Source: Sphingomonas sp. C3-2
Lineage (GTDB): Bacteria; Pseudomonadota; Alphaproteobacteria; Sphingomonadales; Sphingomonadaceae
Assembly (NCBI RefSeq): GCF_033025475.1
Contig: NZ_CP130322.1
Coordinates: 992,001 to 1,056,000 of the forward strand
Length of the DNA stretch: 64,000 nucleotides
Direction of reading: 5' to 3'
Under the pieces are notes generated by a model. That model had not been told where the DNA came from. It searched no databases and saw only the letters and a program-made list of their open reading frames with translations. Shown in pieces: positions 33,910 to 45,775 of the stretch; the first letter of the stretch is position 1; the number at the start of each line of letters is the position of its first letter. Position numbers and translations under genes: made by a program.

Positions 33910-36033
33910 TCATTGATCAGCAAGCCTTACGCTCGCATAGACATATTCGAGAGCCATCCGCCGAGCGGTTTCGGCGAGATTGGACGCTGCGCTATGTCCA
34001 CCATCGATGTTCTCGTAGTAAAAATAAGGTTGCCCCAACGCTGCGAGCCTGGCTGCGGCCTTGCGGGCATGCGCTGGATGGACCCGGTCATCCTTGGTTG
34101 AACTCAGGATCAGCGGCGACGGATAACGCTTGTCGGCAACGAGGTTGTGATAGGGGGAATAAGCCTCCAGCCACTTGCGCTGTGTGGGGTTTTCAGGGTC
34201 ACCATATTCTCCGACATAGGATGCCCCTGCCCCAAGCTTCGTGAAACGAAGCATATCGAACAATGGAACCTGCACGATTGCAGCATTGAACAAATCCGGG
34301 CGCTGCGTCATGGCGGCGCCGACCAACAATCCCCCCTGACTTCCGCCGACGACCCCAAGGTGGCTGGGGGACGACATTTTTCGATCGATCAGGTCCTGTG
34401 CGACAGCGATAAAGTCATCCCATGTCCGTTGCTTGTTCGCGCCCTGGCCCGCTTCATGCCAGCTCGGCCCGAATTCACCTCCACCGCGCAGATTAGCGAC
34501 AACATAGGCATTGCCCTGTTCGAGCCACAGCCGCCCCATCGCACCTGCATAGGCGGGCAATTGCGAAATCTGGAATCCGCCATAACCATATAGAAGCGTG
34601 GGCGTTGAGCCGTCCATTCTGGCGTTTTTCGGTCGGACAAGAAAATATGGGATGCGAACGCCATCGCGCGAGACGGCGAAAAACTGTTCGACGACATGCT
34701 GTGATGCGTCAAAACGCTCCGGCGAACTCTTGAGAACCTCAATTTTTCCGTTGGCGGCGTCGTAATACCAAAGCGAGGTGGGTGTGAGGTAGTTCGTGAC
34801 AGTGAACATGACCTCGTCGCTGTCGCTTGAGGCAGAAGCGAAACCGATAGCCGCATTTGCCGGCAGCTCGATCGGCGTCGAATGCCATGCCTTCCCGTCA
34901 TGGTGATAGGACAATGCCTTCCCCTGAACATTGTCGAGTATCGTTAGAAACAGCCGGTTCTTCGTTATGCGATAGCTGTTGATCGCCTGACGGGAGCTCG
35001 GTTCGAACACCAGCGATGGCTGAGCGCCAAGGGGATCACGCTTCCACTCTTCGAGGTCGTAGGACAGGAGGGAACCGGACTTGAAGTGCGCCCCACTCGC
35101 GGCGGTCCAATCTTCGCCCAACGAGAGAAGCAGGCGACCACTCACAATCCCGCCAAGGGCGGCCTTTTTGGGCAAAGGCAGTTGCACGGGCCCCTTTGGC
35201 CCGAACAACACATATTCATACTCGAAATAGCTGAGGCCCCGGGCCACCCCAACGGCGTGGACCCTGCCTGCCGCATCGCGGAGAACCATGGGGGAGACGC
35301 CGACATCGTCCACCGTGCCACGATACACTTCACGCGCGCTGGAAAGCGGTTGCCCGCGCTTCAATTCCTTGACGACAAACGGATAACCGGCCTTGGTTAC
35401 ACTTGCGTCATCCCATGGGCGCGCGACAAGCAGCGTGTCCGCATCAACCCAGACAATATTCTGCTTGCCTTCCGGCAGATCAAATCCGCCCTCAACGAAG
35501 GCTTTGTCTTTGACATCGAATTCGCGGAGCGCGGTTGCATCCTTGCCGCCGTCTGACAGGCTTAGCAGGCAGAGGCGCTCATCCGGCGGAAGGCAGTCCC
35601 CACCGGCATATACCCAGTTCCGCTTCTCCGCTGCGGCAAGCGCATCGAAATCAAGGATCGTCTCCCAAGCGGGCGTCGCAGTGCGGTAACTTGCAAGGGT
35701 CGTGCTGCGCCAGATCCCGCGGACATGCGTCTCATCCTGCCAGAAATTGTCGAGGCCATTGGCAGTGAAGTTCACATAAGGGATACGATCCTGCGCCTGG
35801 AGGATCGCCAAGGCCTGATCCCGAAATTGATTATAGCGAGGATCCGATTGCAGCACGCGAAGGGTTTTCTCGTTTTCTGCGCGCACCCATGCCAGGGCGC
35901 GCGTGCCTTCGATGTCTTCAAGCCAAAGATAGGGGTCATCGGAACCGGTGGCGGACGGCGCTGGATCCTGCGCGACCGCTGGGGCGACGAGCAATGCCAT
36001 CGGAAGAAGTGCGGCGAGAAATTGTTTTTTCAT
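33910..36033 (-). CDS. prolyl oligopeptidase-family serine peptidase, exported
   Basis: A 707-residue S9A-type peptidase: signal peptide (LAALLPMALLVAPAVAQ), an N-terminal seven-bladed propeller, and a C-terminal alpha/beta-hydrolase with the nucleophile in GVVGGSQGG, the Asp in STKDDRVHP and the His in IDGGHSA. These enzymes cut short peptides after proline or related residues. The start at 36033 gives a clean signal peptide; an upstream extension of 19 codons is unsupported. It follows the TonB receptor gene on the same strand and probably processes peptides brought in through it. Confidence 0.94.
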   Translation of the reverse strand: MKKQFLAALLPMALLVAPAVAQDPAPSATGSDDPYLWLEDIEGTRALAWVRAENEKTLRVLQSDPRYNQFRDQALAILQAQDRIPYVNFTANGLDNFWQDETHVRGIWRSTTLASYRTATPAWETILDFDALAAAEKRNWVYAGGDCLPPDERLCLLSLSDGGKDATALREFDVKDKAFVEGGFDLPEGKQNIVWVDADTLLVARPWDDASVTKAGYPFVVKELKRGQPLSSAREVYRGTVDDVGVSPMVLRDAAGRVHAVGVARGLSYFEYEYVLFGPKGPVQLPLPKKAALGGIVSGRLLLSLGEDWTAASGAHFKSGSLLSYDLEEWKRDPLGAQPSLVFEPSSRQAINSYRITKNRLFLTILDNVQGKALSYHHDGKAWHSTPIELPANAAIGFASASSDSDEVMFTVTNYLTPTSLWYYDAANGKIEVLKSSPERFDASQHVVEQFFAVSRDGVRIPYFLVRPKNARMDGSTPTLLYGYGGFQISQLPAYAGAMGRLWLEQGNAYVVANLRGGGEFGPSWHEAGQGANKQRTWDDFIAVAQDLIDRKMSSPSHLGVVGGSQGGLLVGAAMTQRPDLFNAAIVQVPLFDMLRFTKLGAGASYVGEYGDPENPTQRKWLEAYSPYHNLVADKRYPSPLILSSTKDDRVHPAHARKAAARLAALGQPYFYYENIDGGHSAASNLAETARRMALEYVYASVRLADQ

Positions 36034-36137
36034 CCGGCATACCCTGGGGCCTCCTCCAACTCGCCAAGTGCAGCCAAGCACCTTGTCCAAGGGAGTTTGT
36101 GAGGTGAGTTGAACGCGATAGTTAGTTTGGCGGCAGG

Positions 36138-36165
36138 CAAGGAGCGGCGCTTACGCCGCCCCTTG
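36138..36165 (-). terminator. hairpin after TonB receptor gene
   Basis: CAAGGAGCGGCG pairs with CGCCGCCCCTTG with one mismatch and a four-base loop, eight bases beyond the receptor stop. It lacks a U-tract and may only weaken read-through into the peptidase gene. Confidence 0.5.
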
Positions 36166-36172
36166 GTCCTTT

Positions 36173-39073
36173 TCAGCGGCGCAGCCTTACGCCGACATAA
36201 ACAGTCCGGCCAATCACATCGTAAAGACCGGAAGTCGCACCATATTCGAAATTGGCGCCCCCCGATTCAGCGCCGGGGAGACGCGGCGGTGCGCGATCAA
36301 AGGCATTGTTTACGCCCGCGAACAGCGTGAACTTCTGGTTCACGTCGACCGACCCGTAAAAGTCATGATAGAAAACGTCTCCGGTGTGCACCACGTCATA
36401 AAGGTCTGACGTGATGGATTCGCTGGGACGCATCGACGACAGGTATCGCATATTCCAGTTCAGCGTGAACGGGCCGTTGGCATAATTCGTGCGCACAACC
36501 CCCTTCCATTTGGGTGCCCCGAATACACCTGCTGTTTCATTGATGGTGTTGGCGTCGGTCGGATCATAGGTGAACTTGCGGGAAATCAGGCGGGTGAAGG
36601 CGGCATTAAACGAAAGCCGTCCGGCGTTGCGCCCAAGATCAAACCAGATATCTGCTTCGATATCGACACCCTTGGTTCGATATTCTGAAAGATTCAGCTG
36701 CTTCGTTACCACGGACACAAGGTCGTTGTTTGCATCACGCGTCACGAAATCACAGAAGATGTTATCCAGCGTGGGTGCATCCACACACTTGTTCAGGATC
36801 TGCTGAGCACCAAAGGAATCGATTGCACCACGAAGCTTAATGTCAAAATAATCAACGCTCACCGTCAGATTGGGCAAGAAGCGCGGCTTTACAACCGCCC
36901 CTGCGGTTAGGGTCTTGGCCGTCTCTACGCCAAGATCCGTATTGCCAGTGGAGATCACGTCACGAAACTGCCAATAGGTATTGACGTTTTGCGGCGAAAT
37001 AATTGCACAGTTTGCCGCTGTATATTGCGTACGGGTGGATCGGTTTACGACATCCCAATAGTTGCAGGGATCCGCCAACCATTCACCTCCGACGCGGGTC
37101 GATGTGAAGAGCTCACTGATATTCGGCGCACGCACGGCCTTGCCATAGGTCGTGCGAAAACGGATGTCTCTGACCGGAGCCCATTCGCCGGCAAGTTTGT
37201 ACGCGGTCGTGCCGCCGGCCGTGCTGTAGTCGGAATAGCGGACAGCGCCTTCGATGGCGAGCGAGTGGAAGAAAGGCTTTTCCTTGAGCAGCGGAACACG
37301 AAGTTCGCCAAATATTTCCGTTACGTCATATTTGCCCACCAGCGCCGTTTCGGTGACACCGATGGTCGGATCGAACAGCGGGCTAGTCGGGTCGAATTCG
37401 GGCGTAGCCCCGATATTGTTGCTCTCGCTGCGATACTCGCCACCAAGCACGACCTGAACCTCGCCTGCGGGGAGCGCAAAGAGTGACCCCGTCAAATAAC
37501 CCGACAGCACATGTTGCCGCAGCGTTTGCCGTGATGGGTTCGTATCATACTGAAGATAATCGATAACCTGCGGTGTCAGTTGCTGGAACGGGTTTAGAGG
37601 AACGCAGCCATTGGTCGGATCGGTGAGCGTGCTGCGACAGATCGCGTTGCCCATTCCATCGCTCGTCGTGTCGAGCGCGAGATAATAGCGATCCGTCGCC
37701 GTACCGTTTCGCGATTCAACCTCTTGGCGGGTCTGGCCGAAGGAATAGGACGCCGTCCATTTCCATTCATACCCGAAGAGGTTTGGGATAGTGCCTTCCA
37801 AGCCGGCGGTCGCCTGCACCGTGGAGCGGCGATACAGCGCCTCTCCCCTTCCGAGTTCCGAATAACGCCGAGTGAAGGGTATATCGTACAGAATTGGCCC
37901 GCCATTCGCGGCGATCATCTCGGATGTAATAAAGGGGCTGTCGGCGGGTACATAGTCGTAGCCATAAGCGGCATGTGCCTGGTATCCGGCGCGCGAATGG
38001 GTCCGCGAATATCCGGCATCGGCGAAGAAGCTGATGCGGTCGCTGAATTCATAATTGAACGTCCCGAAGGTCGACCAGCGCTCAGACGGCACCTGCAACA
38101 GCCAGTCGTCGTAGCGCCCCAGAAACTCGCCGCCATCAGTCAGATAGCTGCTCAGGTCTGAAATCGTTCCAGGGCTGTTCAGATTGAGGATACCACCCGG
38201 GCCCAATTGCGGACGCCGAAGGGCGCCTTGCGGCGTGAACGTGTAAAGATTGCCGCGTCCGCCAAGCTCCACGATCGCTTCAGCATGATCGTAGATCGAG
38301 CGATTGCCGTCCGTGAGTTTGAATGTGCCGTCGGCCTGACGGGCATAAAGCGGCGTACCATTCGCCGTCCACGGACGATCCTGCCCCCGAACCTGATCCG
38401 GGCTGTTGCTATACGCCCCGAACAGCGTGAAATTGCCGCGCCCGCCCGCAAAATTTTGCCCGTAAATCAGATCGAGATCATAGCTACCAAGGTCGCCGCG
38501 GGTCGATACGCCATAACGGGCATTGGCCTCGAGACCTTCAAAATCCTTCTTGAGGATGAAGTTGGCGACGCCGGCGACCGCATCCGCACCATAAAGTGCA
38601 GATGCACCACCGGTAATGACGTCAACGCGTTCGACGAGGTTGGTCGGAAGCGTGCTGATGTCGACAGCCGATGATCCAGGCATCGAGGCGACACGGCGAC
38701 GCCCATTGACCAGAACCAGCGTCCGCTCGGTGCCGAGACCGCGCAGGTCGAGCGCGTTCACGCCGGCATTGCCTGATTGGTTTGAAGTCTGGTTCGTCTG
38801 TGTGACAAAGAGGCTGGGCAGCTGATTGACCAGATCGGCAATCTCGGTCACCCCCGATTGCCGAATAGTCTCCGCGTTGAGCACCGTAGTGGGTGTGGGG
38901 TTATCCGCCCCGGTTCGAATGATGCGACTGCCGGTGACGACGATATCCTCGCTGCTCCCCCCGTGCGTCGCGTCTTCGCCCTGTGACGTTTGTGCAATCG
39001 CGTGCGGCATCGTCGCCGCCATGGTCGCGCCCACAATCGCAGTCCCCGCCAACAGCCTTTTCAAAATGTCCAC
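36173..39073 (-). CDS. TonB-dependent outer-membrane receptor
   Basis: A 966-residue receptor. The signal peptide reads DILKRLLAGTAIVGATMAA, the plug begins SEDIVVTGSRIIRTGADNPTP, and the barrel ends VYVGVRLRR. The plug carries LVLVNGRRRVA and VDVITGGASALYGADAVAGV, typical of the large sphingomonad/xanthomonad receptors for oligosaccharides or peptides. The start is taken as GTG 39073 because no ATG precedes the signal peptide closely; the reading to 39238 adds 55 residues across the regulatory region. Divergent from a DUF885 peptidase, with a shared palindrome near each start. Confidence 0.92.
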   Translation of the reverse strand: MDILKRLLAGTAIVGATMAATMPHAIAQTSQGEDATHGGSSEDIVVTGSRIIRTGADNPTPTTVLNAETIRQSGVTEIADLVNQLPSLFVTQTNQTSNQSGNAGVNALDLRGLGTERTLVLVNGRRRVASMPGSSAVDISTLPTNLVERVDVITGGASALYGADAVAGVANFILKKDFEGLEANARYGVSTRGDLGSYDLDLIYGQNFAGGRGNFTLFGAYSNSPDQVRGQDRPWTANGTPLYARQADGTFKLTDGNRSIYDHAEAIVELGGRGNLYTFTPQGALRRPQLGPGGILNLNSPGTISDLSSYLTDGGEFLGRYDDWLLQVPSERWSTFGTFNYEFSDRISFFADAGYSRTHSRAGYQAHAAYGYDYVPADSPFITSEMIAANGGPILYDIPFTRRYSELGRGEALYRRSTVQATAGLEGTIPNLFGYEWKWTASYSFGQTRQEVESRNGTATDRYYLALDTTSDGMGNAICRSTLTDPTNGCVPLNPFQQLTPQVIDYLQYDTNPSRQTLRQHVLSGYLTGSLFALPAGEVQVVLGGEYRSESNNIGATPEFDPTSPLFDPTIGVTETALVGKYDVTEIFGELRVPLLKEKPFFHSLAIEGAVRYSDYSTAGGTTAYKLAGEWAPVRDIRFRTTYGKAVRAPNISELFTSTRVGGEWLADPCNYWDVVNRSTRTQYTAANCAIISPQNVNTYWQFRDVISTGNTDLGVETAKTLTAGAVVKPRFLPNLTVSVDYFDIKLRGAIDSFGAQQILNKCVDAPTLDNIFCDFVTRDANNDLVSVVTKQLNLSEYRTKGVDIEADIWFDLGRNAGRLSFNAAFTRLISRKFTYDPTDANTINETAGVFGAPKWKGVVRTNYANGPFTLNWNMRYLSSMRPSESITSDLYDVVHTGDVFYHDFYGSVDVNQKFTLFAGVNNAFDRAPPRLPGAESGGANFEYGATSGLYDVIGRTVYVGVRLRR

Positions 39074-39148
39074 GTCCGGTCCCCTCGAGTCAAAAGTCAC
39101 CTTCGTTGGTGTCGGATCGGAATTATCTCGGCAACGATTTTTTATGTG

Positions 39149-39165
39149 TATCAAATTTTTTGATA
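39149..39165. promoter_or_regulatory. palindrome, copy A, upstream of TonB receptor
   Basis: TATCAAA, three T, TTTGATA: a perfect dyad, 76 bases upstream of the receptor's GTG. The core ATCAAATTTTTTGAT is identical to that of copy B at 39423-39445, so a shared repressor or activator is likely. Confidence 0.7.
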
Positions 39166-39422
39166 AGCATGTGTCGTTATTGCAACGATCGACATGTCTG
39201 CGTAATTTTGATGCCCAAAGGGGGCTACAATGCTCCATTGGTTACGATAGCGGGGGTGGGGCACGCGATAAGCGCGCGCAGATCTGATGCGCCGCTCTCT
39301 ACGCGGCAACCGTACAATCCGGGCTCTTCACGCAGCGCGTTTCGGTGGCCTCGCGTATAAATTCGGCGATTTCGCTTGGCCGATGGCGCGTTGCCGCACG
39401 CGGCGTAACCTTCCAAAGTACG

Positions 39423-39445
39423 ATTCATCAAATTTTTTGATGAAT
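39423..39445. promoter_or_regulatory. palindrome, copy B, upstream of DUF885 peptidase
   Basis: ATTCATCAAA, three T, TTTGATGAAT: a perfect 10-3-10 dyad, 190 bases upstream of the DUF885 gene. It shares its 15-base core with copy A. The rest of the 560-base divergent region (39074-39635) shows no other gene. Confidence 0.72.
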
Positions 39446-39635
39446 ATGATATTCCATTGATGCATGATTTCGGCATTGATCATGATCGGCCTCAGCGCTG
39501 TTGTGCACTTTCTGCTCCATCGCAGAGCACTGAGGCCAATGCCTGGTCGGAGCAGACGCTCCTCGCCGGGTACTATTTTCGACCTTCACGGATGGCTTCC
39601 CCGCCATCGGCTTTTATTTCCGGAGTGCTATTCGC

Positions 39636-41414
39636 GTGGATTTCAGCCTCATCGCCCTCCCTTTCATCGCCATCGCAACGCTCGGAGGCGTGCCGACAGC
39701 ACAGGCTGCGGCCAGCGAGAAAATGCCAGCCGCATCGATAGCATCGACAGCGAACCAGCAACTCAAGGCTTTATATGAGGCCGACTGGGCCTGGCGCATG
39801 GCCGAGACTGGGATGATCGAAGGGGAAGAGGGAGAACTTTTGCCCGGAAATCGGCTCCCACGCGTCGATGTCGCGTCCCAACTCCGGCGGCTGGACCATG
39901 ACCGCAAAACATTGATCGCCCTCGATGCCATCCCCGCAGCGCAGTTGTCGGATGAAGAACGGATCAATGCAGAGGTGCTGCGAACCAACCTGCAGACGGC
40001 CATTGACGACGGCGCGTTTCGCGAATGGGAAATGCCATTTAACAGCGACAGTTCGTTCTGGACCTATCTCGATTCCCCCAGGGGTTTTCGCACCGCGGAT
40101 GATTATCGGCGCTACATTGCACGGATGCGCGACGTACCGCGCTTCTTTGCCGAAAATATCGTCAATATGCGCGCCGGCCTCGCCCGTGGGTTCAGCGTGC
40201 CGCAGGCGACGCTGGTCGGCCGTGAAAAGTCCTTGCTGCCCTTCACCAGTCAGGATCTTGCGGCAAATCCTTTCTACATCGCCTTTGGCGACATGCCCGC
40301 GACCATCCCTGCCGCCGAACAGCAGGCGCTGCGCAACGAAGGGGAAAAGGCAATCCGCGAGGCGGTCGCCCCGGCCTACGCCGAACTTCTGATCTTCCTG
40401 CGCGATGAATATCTGCCGCGGGCACGCAAAACTCTTGCCGCCACGGCAATGCCCAATGGCAAGGCGTATTATGCGGCGCAGATCCGTGAATATGCCACGC
40501 TCGATCTCACGCCCGAGCAGATCCACGAAAAGGGGCTGGCCGAAGTTGCCCGCATCGAAGCCGAAATGCGCAAGACAATGGTTGATAGCGGCTTCAAGGG
40601 GGATTTCGCAGCCTATCTGCATTTCCTGCGTACCGATCCGCAATTCTATGCCAAGACTCCGGAAGAATTGCTGATGACATCGGCCTGGGTCGCCAAGCGG
40701 GTTGACGCGAAGATCGGCCAGGTCATTGGTTTTCTGCCGCGCCGCCGCTTCACCATTCTACCGGTGCCTGACGCGATCGCGCCCTTCTACACCGCAGGTC
40801 GCGGCGGGCTCGAAAGCTGCCTGATGAACACCTATGATCTGCCGAGCCGACCGCTCTACAATATCCCCGCGCTCACGCTGCATGAATGCTCGCCGGGGCA
40901 CAGCCTGCAGGCAGCTCTTGCCGAAGAGCAGAAGGAAAAGGCCGCGTTCCGGCGCAATACCTATTTTTCGGGCTATGGCGAAGGCTGGGGCCTCTACACC
41001 GAGTGGCTGGGCGAAGGCATGGGTATCTACCGCACGCCCTATGAACGTTTCGGTCGGTTGAGCTATGAGATGTGGCGCGCGGCGCGGCTGGTAATCGATA
41101 CCGGTATTCATCGCTATGGCTGGTCGCGCGACAAGGCGATCGCGTATCTGGCCAATCACACCGCGCTCTCGGAACACGAAGTCGCTACCGAGGTCGATCG
41201 CTATATCAGCTGGCCGGGCCAGGCTGTTGCCTACAAGCTGGGCGAAATGACGATCAGGCGCTTGCGCGGTGAAGCCGAGGCCGCGCTTGGTCGCGATTTC
41301 GACCAGCGCCGCTTCCACGACACAATCCTTGCACTCGGCTCAGTGCCACTCTCTACGCTCGAGCGTCGGTTGAACGAGTTCGTCGACGAAGAAAAGCATC
41401 GTCTCACCAAATGA
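39636..41414 (+). CDS. DUF885-family metallopeptidase-like protein, exported
   Basis: A 592-residue DUF885 protein, predicted periplasmic. The signal peptide reads LIALPFIAIATLGGVPTAQAA. The zinc-site motif HECSPGH (HExxPGH) and the downstream YGEGWGLYTEWLGEGMG helix with conserved glutamates are the marks of this gluzincin-like family. Members are thought to be carboxypeptidases or other peptidases. The start is GTG 39636 with CGGAG upstream, and no ATG fits better. It is divergent from a TonB receptor and shares an operator with it, so peptide uptake and digestion are probably co-regulated. Confidence 0.92.
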   Translation: MDFSLIALPFIAIATLGGVPTAQAAASEKMPAASIASTANQQLKALYEADWAWRMAETGMIEGEEGELLPGNRLPRVDVASQLRRLDHDRKTLIALDAIPAAQLSDEERINAEVLRTNLQTAIDDGAFREWEMPFNSDSSFWTYLDSPRGFRTADDYRRYIARMRDVPRFFAENIVNMRAGLARGFSVPQATLVGREKSLLPFTSQDLAANPFYIAFGDMPATIPAAEQQALRNEGEKAIREAVAPAYAELLIFLRDEYLPRARKTLAATAMPNGKAYYAAQIREYATLDLTPEQIHEKGLAEVARIEAEMRKTMVDSGFKGDFAAYLHFLRTDPQFYAKTPEELLMTSAWVAKRVDAKIGQVIGFLPRRRFTILPVPDAIAPFYTAGRGGLESCLMNTYDLPSRPLYNIPALTLHECSPGHSLQAALAEEQKEKAAFRRNTYFSGYGEGWGLYTEWLGEGMGIYRTPYERFGRLSYEMWRAARLVIDTGIHRYGWSRDKAIAYLANHTALSEHEVATEVDRYISWPGQAVAYKLGEMTIRRLRGEAEAALGRDFDQRRFHDTILALGSVPLSTLERRLNEFVDEEKHRLTK

Positions 41415-41561
41415 CGTTTGACGGCATTGGTGCTCGATCCGGCGACAGTTCACCCATTATCCGACAGCGGTCGGGTTTGCGGTAAATATGAGCCTGATCC
41501 GCGAGCGCCATGCCCAGCGTGTTGGTGACGCCCTCGGCCCGCATCGTGCTGCACAGCCGCA

Positions 41562-41598
41562 TCAAAAGAAAACGGGCCCCATTTCATGGGGCCCAAAA
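41562..41598 (-). terminator. intrinsic terminator of the small secreted-protein gene
   Basis: Perfect GGGCCCC / GGGGCCC stem with a seven-base loop (41574-41594). Read on the minus strand it is followed by GTTTTCTTTT, a good U-tract. Confidence 0.88.
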
Positions 41599-41631
41599 GT
41601 TTAGAGAGGCGATTAGGTTGTCGTTTTACGA

Positions 41632-42168
41632 TTACGGCGTCGCGTCGATATCGAATTCGCCGGCATTCTGCGCGGTCAGGGTACCCGTGAACTTGCACGC
41701 GCCGACCGTCTGATTGACGAACTGCACCGCGTTCTTAGCCGGATCGTTGTGCTTGTACGCACCGCTGATCGAGCCCTGGCACTTGATCAGACCGCCAATC
41801 GCGGTTGCATCAATGTTCGAAATCGTAACGGTGGTGCCATCGGTTGAAATGGTCGGCGTGCCGTGAAGCGTTGCCATCCCGCAGGCCGCCGAACCGCTCA
41901 TGGTGAAACCCGTCAGCGTGATCGAGTGACCATGCGAAGCATCGGTGGAAAGCGGATGCGCAAAGCTGGTGTGGCCATCGGGATTGGCTTCGGTAACGTC
42001 ATAGGTTGCCGTCACGGTGCAAGGCGTCGTGATGGTCCCGATCGTCGTGTTCATCACGCCCGAAAGCACCATGCCAGTGCCGGCCTTGCGAATGGTGACG
42101 GCATTCGCCGCAGTACTCATCCCGGCCAGAACCATTGCAGCCGAACAAAGAATAGCCAATTTCTTCAT
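41632..42168 (-). CDS. small secreted protein of unknown function
   Basis: A 178-residue exported protein: signal peptide KKLAILCSAAMVLAGMSTAANA, then a threonine/glycine-rich beta-type sequence with four spaced cysteines (TPCTV, AACGM, IKCQG, GACKF) that could form two disulfides. I do not recognise a family. ATG 42168 follows AAGGAGACGGAT; upstream in-frame codons lie in the spacer and the neighbouring gene. It lies downstream of a TonB receptor on the same strand but has its own terminator and probably its own promoter. A pilus- or surface-type protein is possible but unproven. Confidence 0.82.
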   Translation of the reverse strand: MKKLAILCSAAMVLAGMSTAANAVTIRKAGTGMVLSGVMNTTIGTITTPCTVTATYDVTEANPDGHTSFAHPLSTDASHGHSITLTGFTMSGSAACGMATLHGTPTISTDGTTVTISNIDATAIGGLIKCQGSISGAYKHNDPAKNAVQFVNQTVGACKFTGTLTAQNAGEFDIDATP

Positions 42169-42218
42169 ATCCGTCTCCTTCATTGTTTTTGAACGAAGTT
42201 TACGCGAAATACTGGCAC

Positions 42219-42241
42219 CGAGGGGGGAGCCCCCCCCCTCG
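42219..42241 (-). terminator. G/C-run hairpin after TonB receptor gene
   Basis: CGAGGGGGG pairs with CCCCCCTCG across a five-base loop, eight bases beyond the receptor's stop. No T-tract follows on the minus strand. Confidence 0.55.
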
Positions 42242-42248
42242 ATTCTTG

Positions 42249-45242
<2,994 letters not shown>

Positions 45243-45775
45243 CTTAATCCCCTCCGCTCCTCTGCCAGTCGCCTCGGCGGACTGGCTATCGCCGCAATTT
45301 TTTGCGGTCTTACCTACAGGGACGCACCAGACCGAAAATCCCTCATATTTTTTTGGAAATTTTTTTCGAATCTATTTCGGTAACTGCCCCGATCAGCCTT
45401 TTCATATGATTATGGCTTTGTTCTAAATTGAAAAACTGGATTTGCTCCAATTTGGAAATAAGCGCCCCCTGCATGCATGTCAGTGAGGCGCCTGCCACCG
45501 GAGAACTGCGCAGCATCGAGCCGCTCTGACGTGGGGAAAGGACCGGAAAAACGACCAGAAAACGCTATCGCGCGGCGTTCAAATCAGGTGCCGTCGTCCA
45601 GCATGACATCCATCACATGATGGCCGGATCTTGAAGACACAGACAATCACGGCAAGGGCTGCGAGCTTGTTGGGCGCGGACGAAACAGCCGGCGCGGGCG
45701 CAACCAAATTTCACCACAAAACTCTGCGCCGCCATGGCATTGTTGCGTCAGAAAATTCTAAAATTTGAAATAGAT
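45243..45775. other. 533-base intergenic region upstream of the TonB receptor
   Basis: No gene is supported. The part nearest the receptor (45345-45400) is AT-rich and contains the TetR-type dyad; a short CCATCA-CA-TGATGG repeat lies at 45611-45624. The left-running receptor promoter must be here. The remainder shows nothing I can name. Confidence 0.55.
45365..45380. promoter_or_regulatory. TTCGAA-type dyad, copy 1 (TonB receptor)
   Basis: TTCGAATCTATTTCGG, 123 bases upstream of the receptor start. It matches copies 2 (54167-54185) and 3 (54751-54769) at nearly every position; consensus TTCGAATYTATTTCGRAA, in effect TTCGAA-N5-TTCGAA. Confidence 0.65.
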
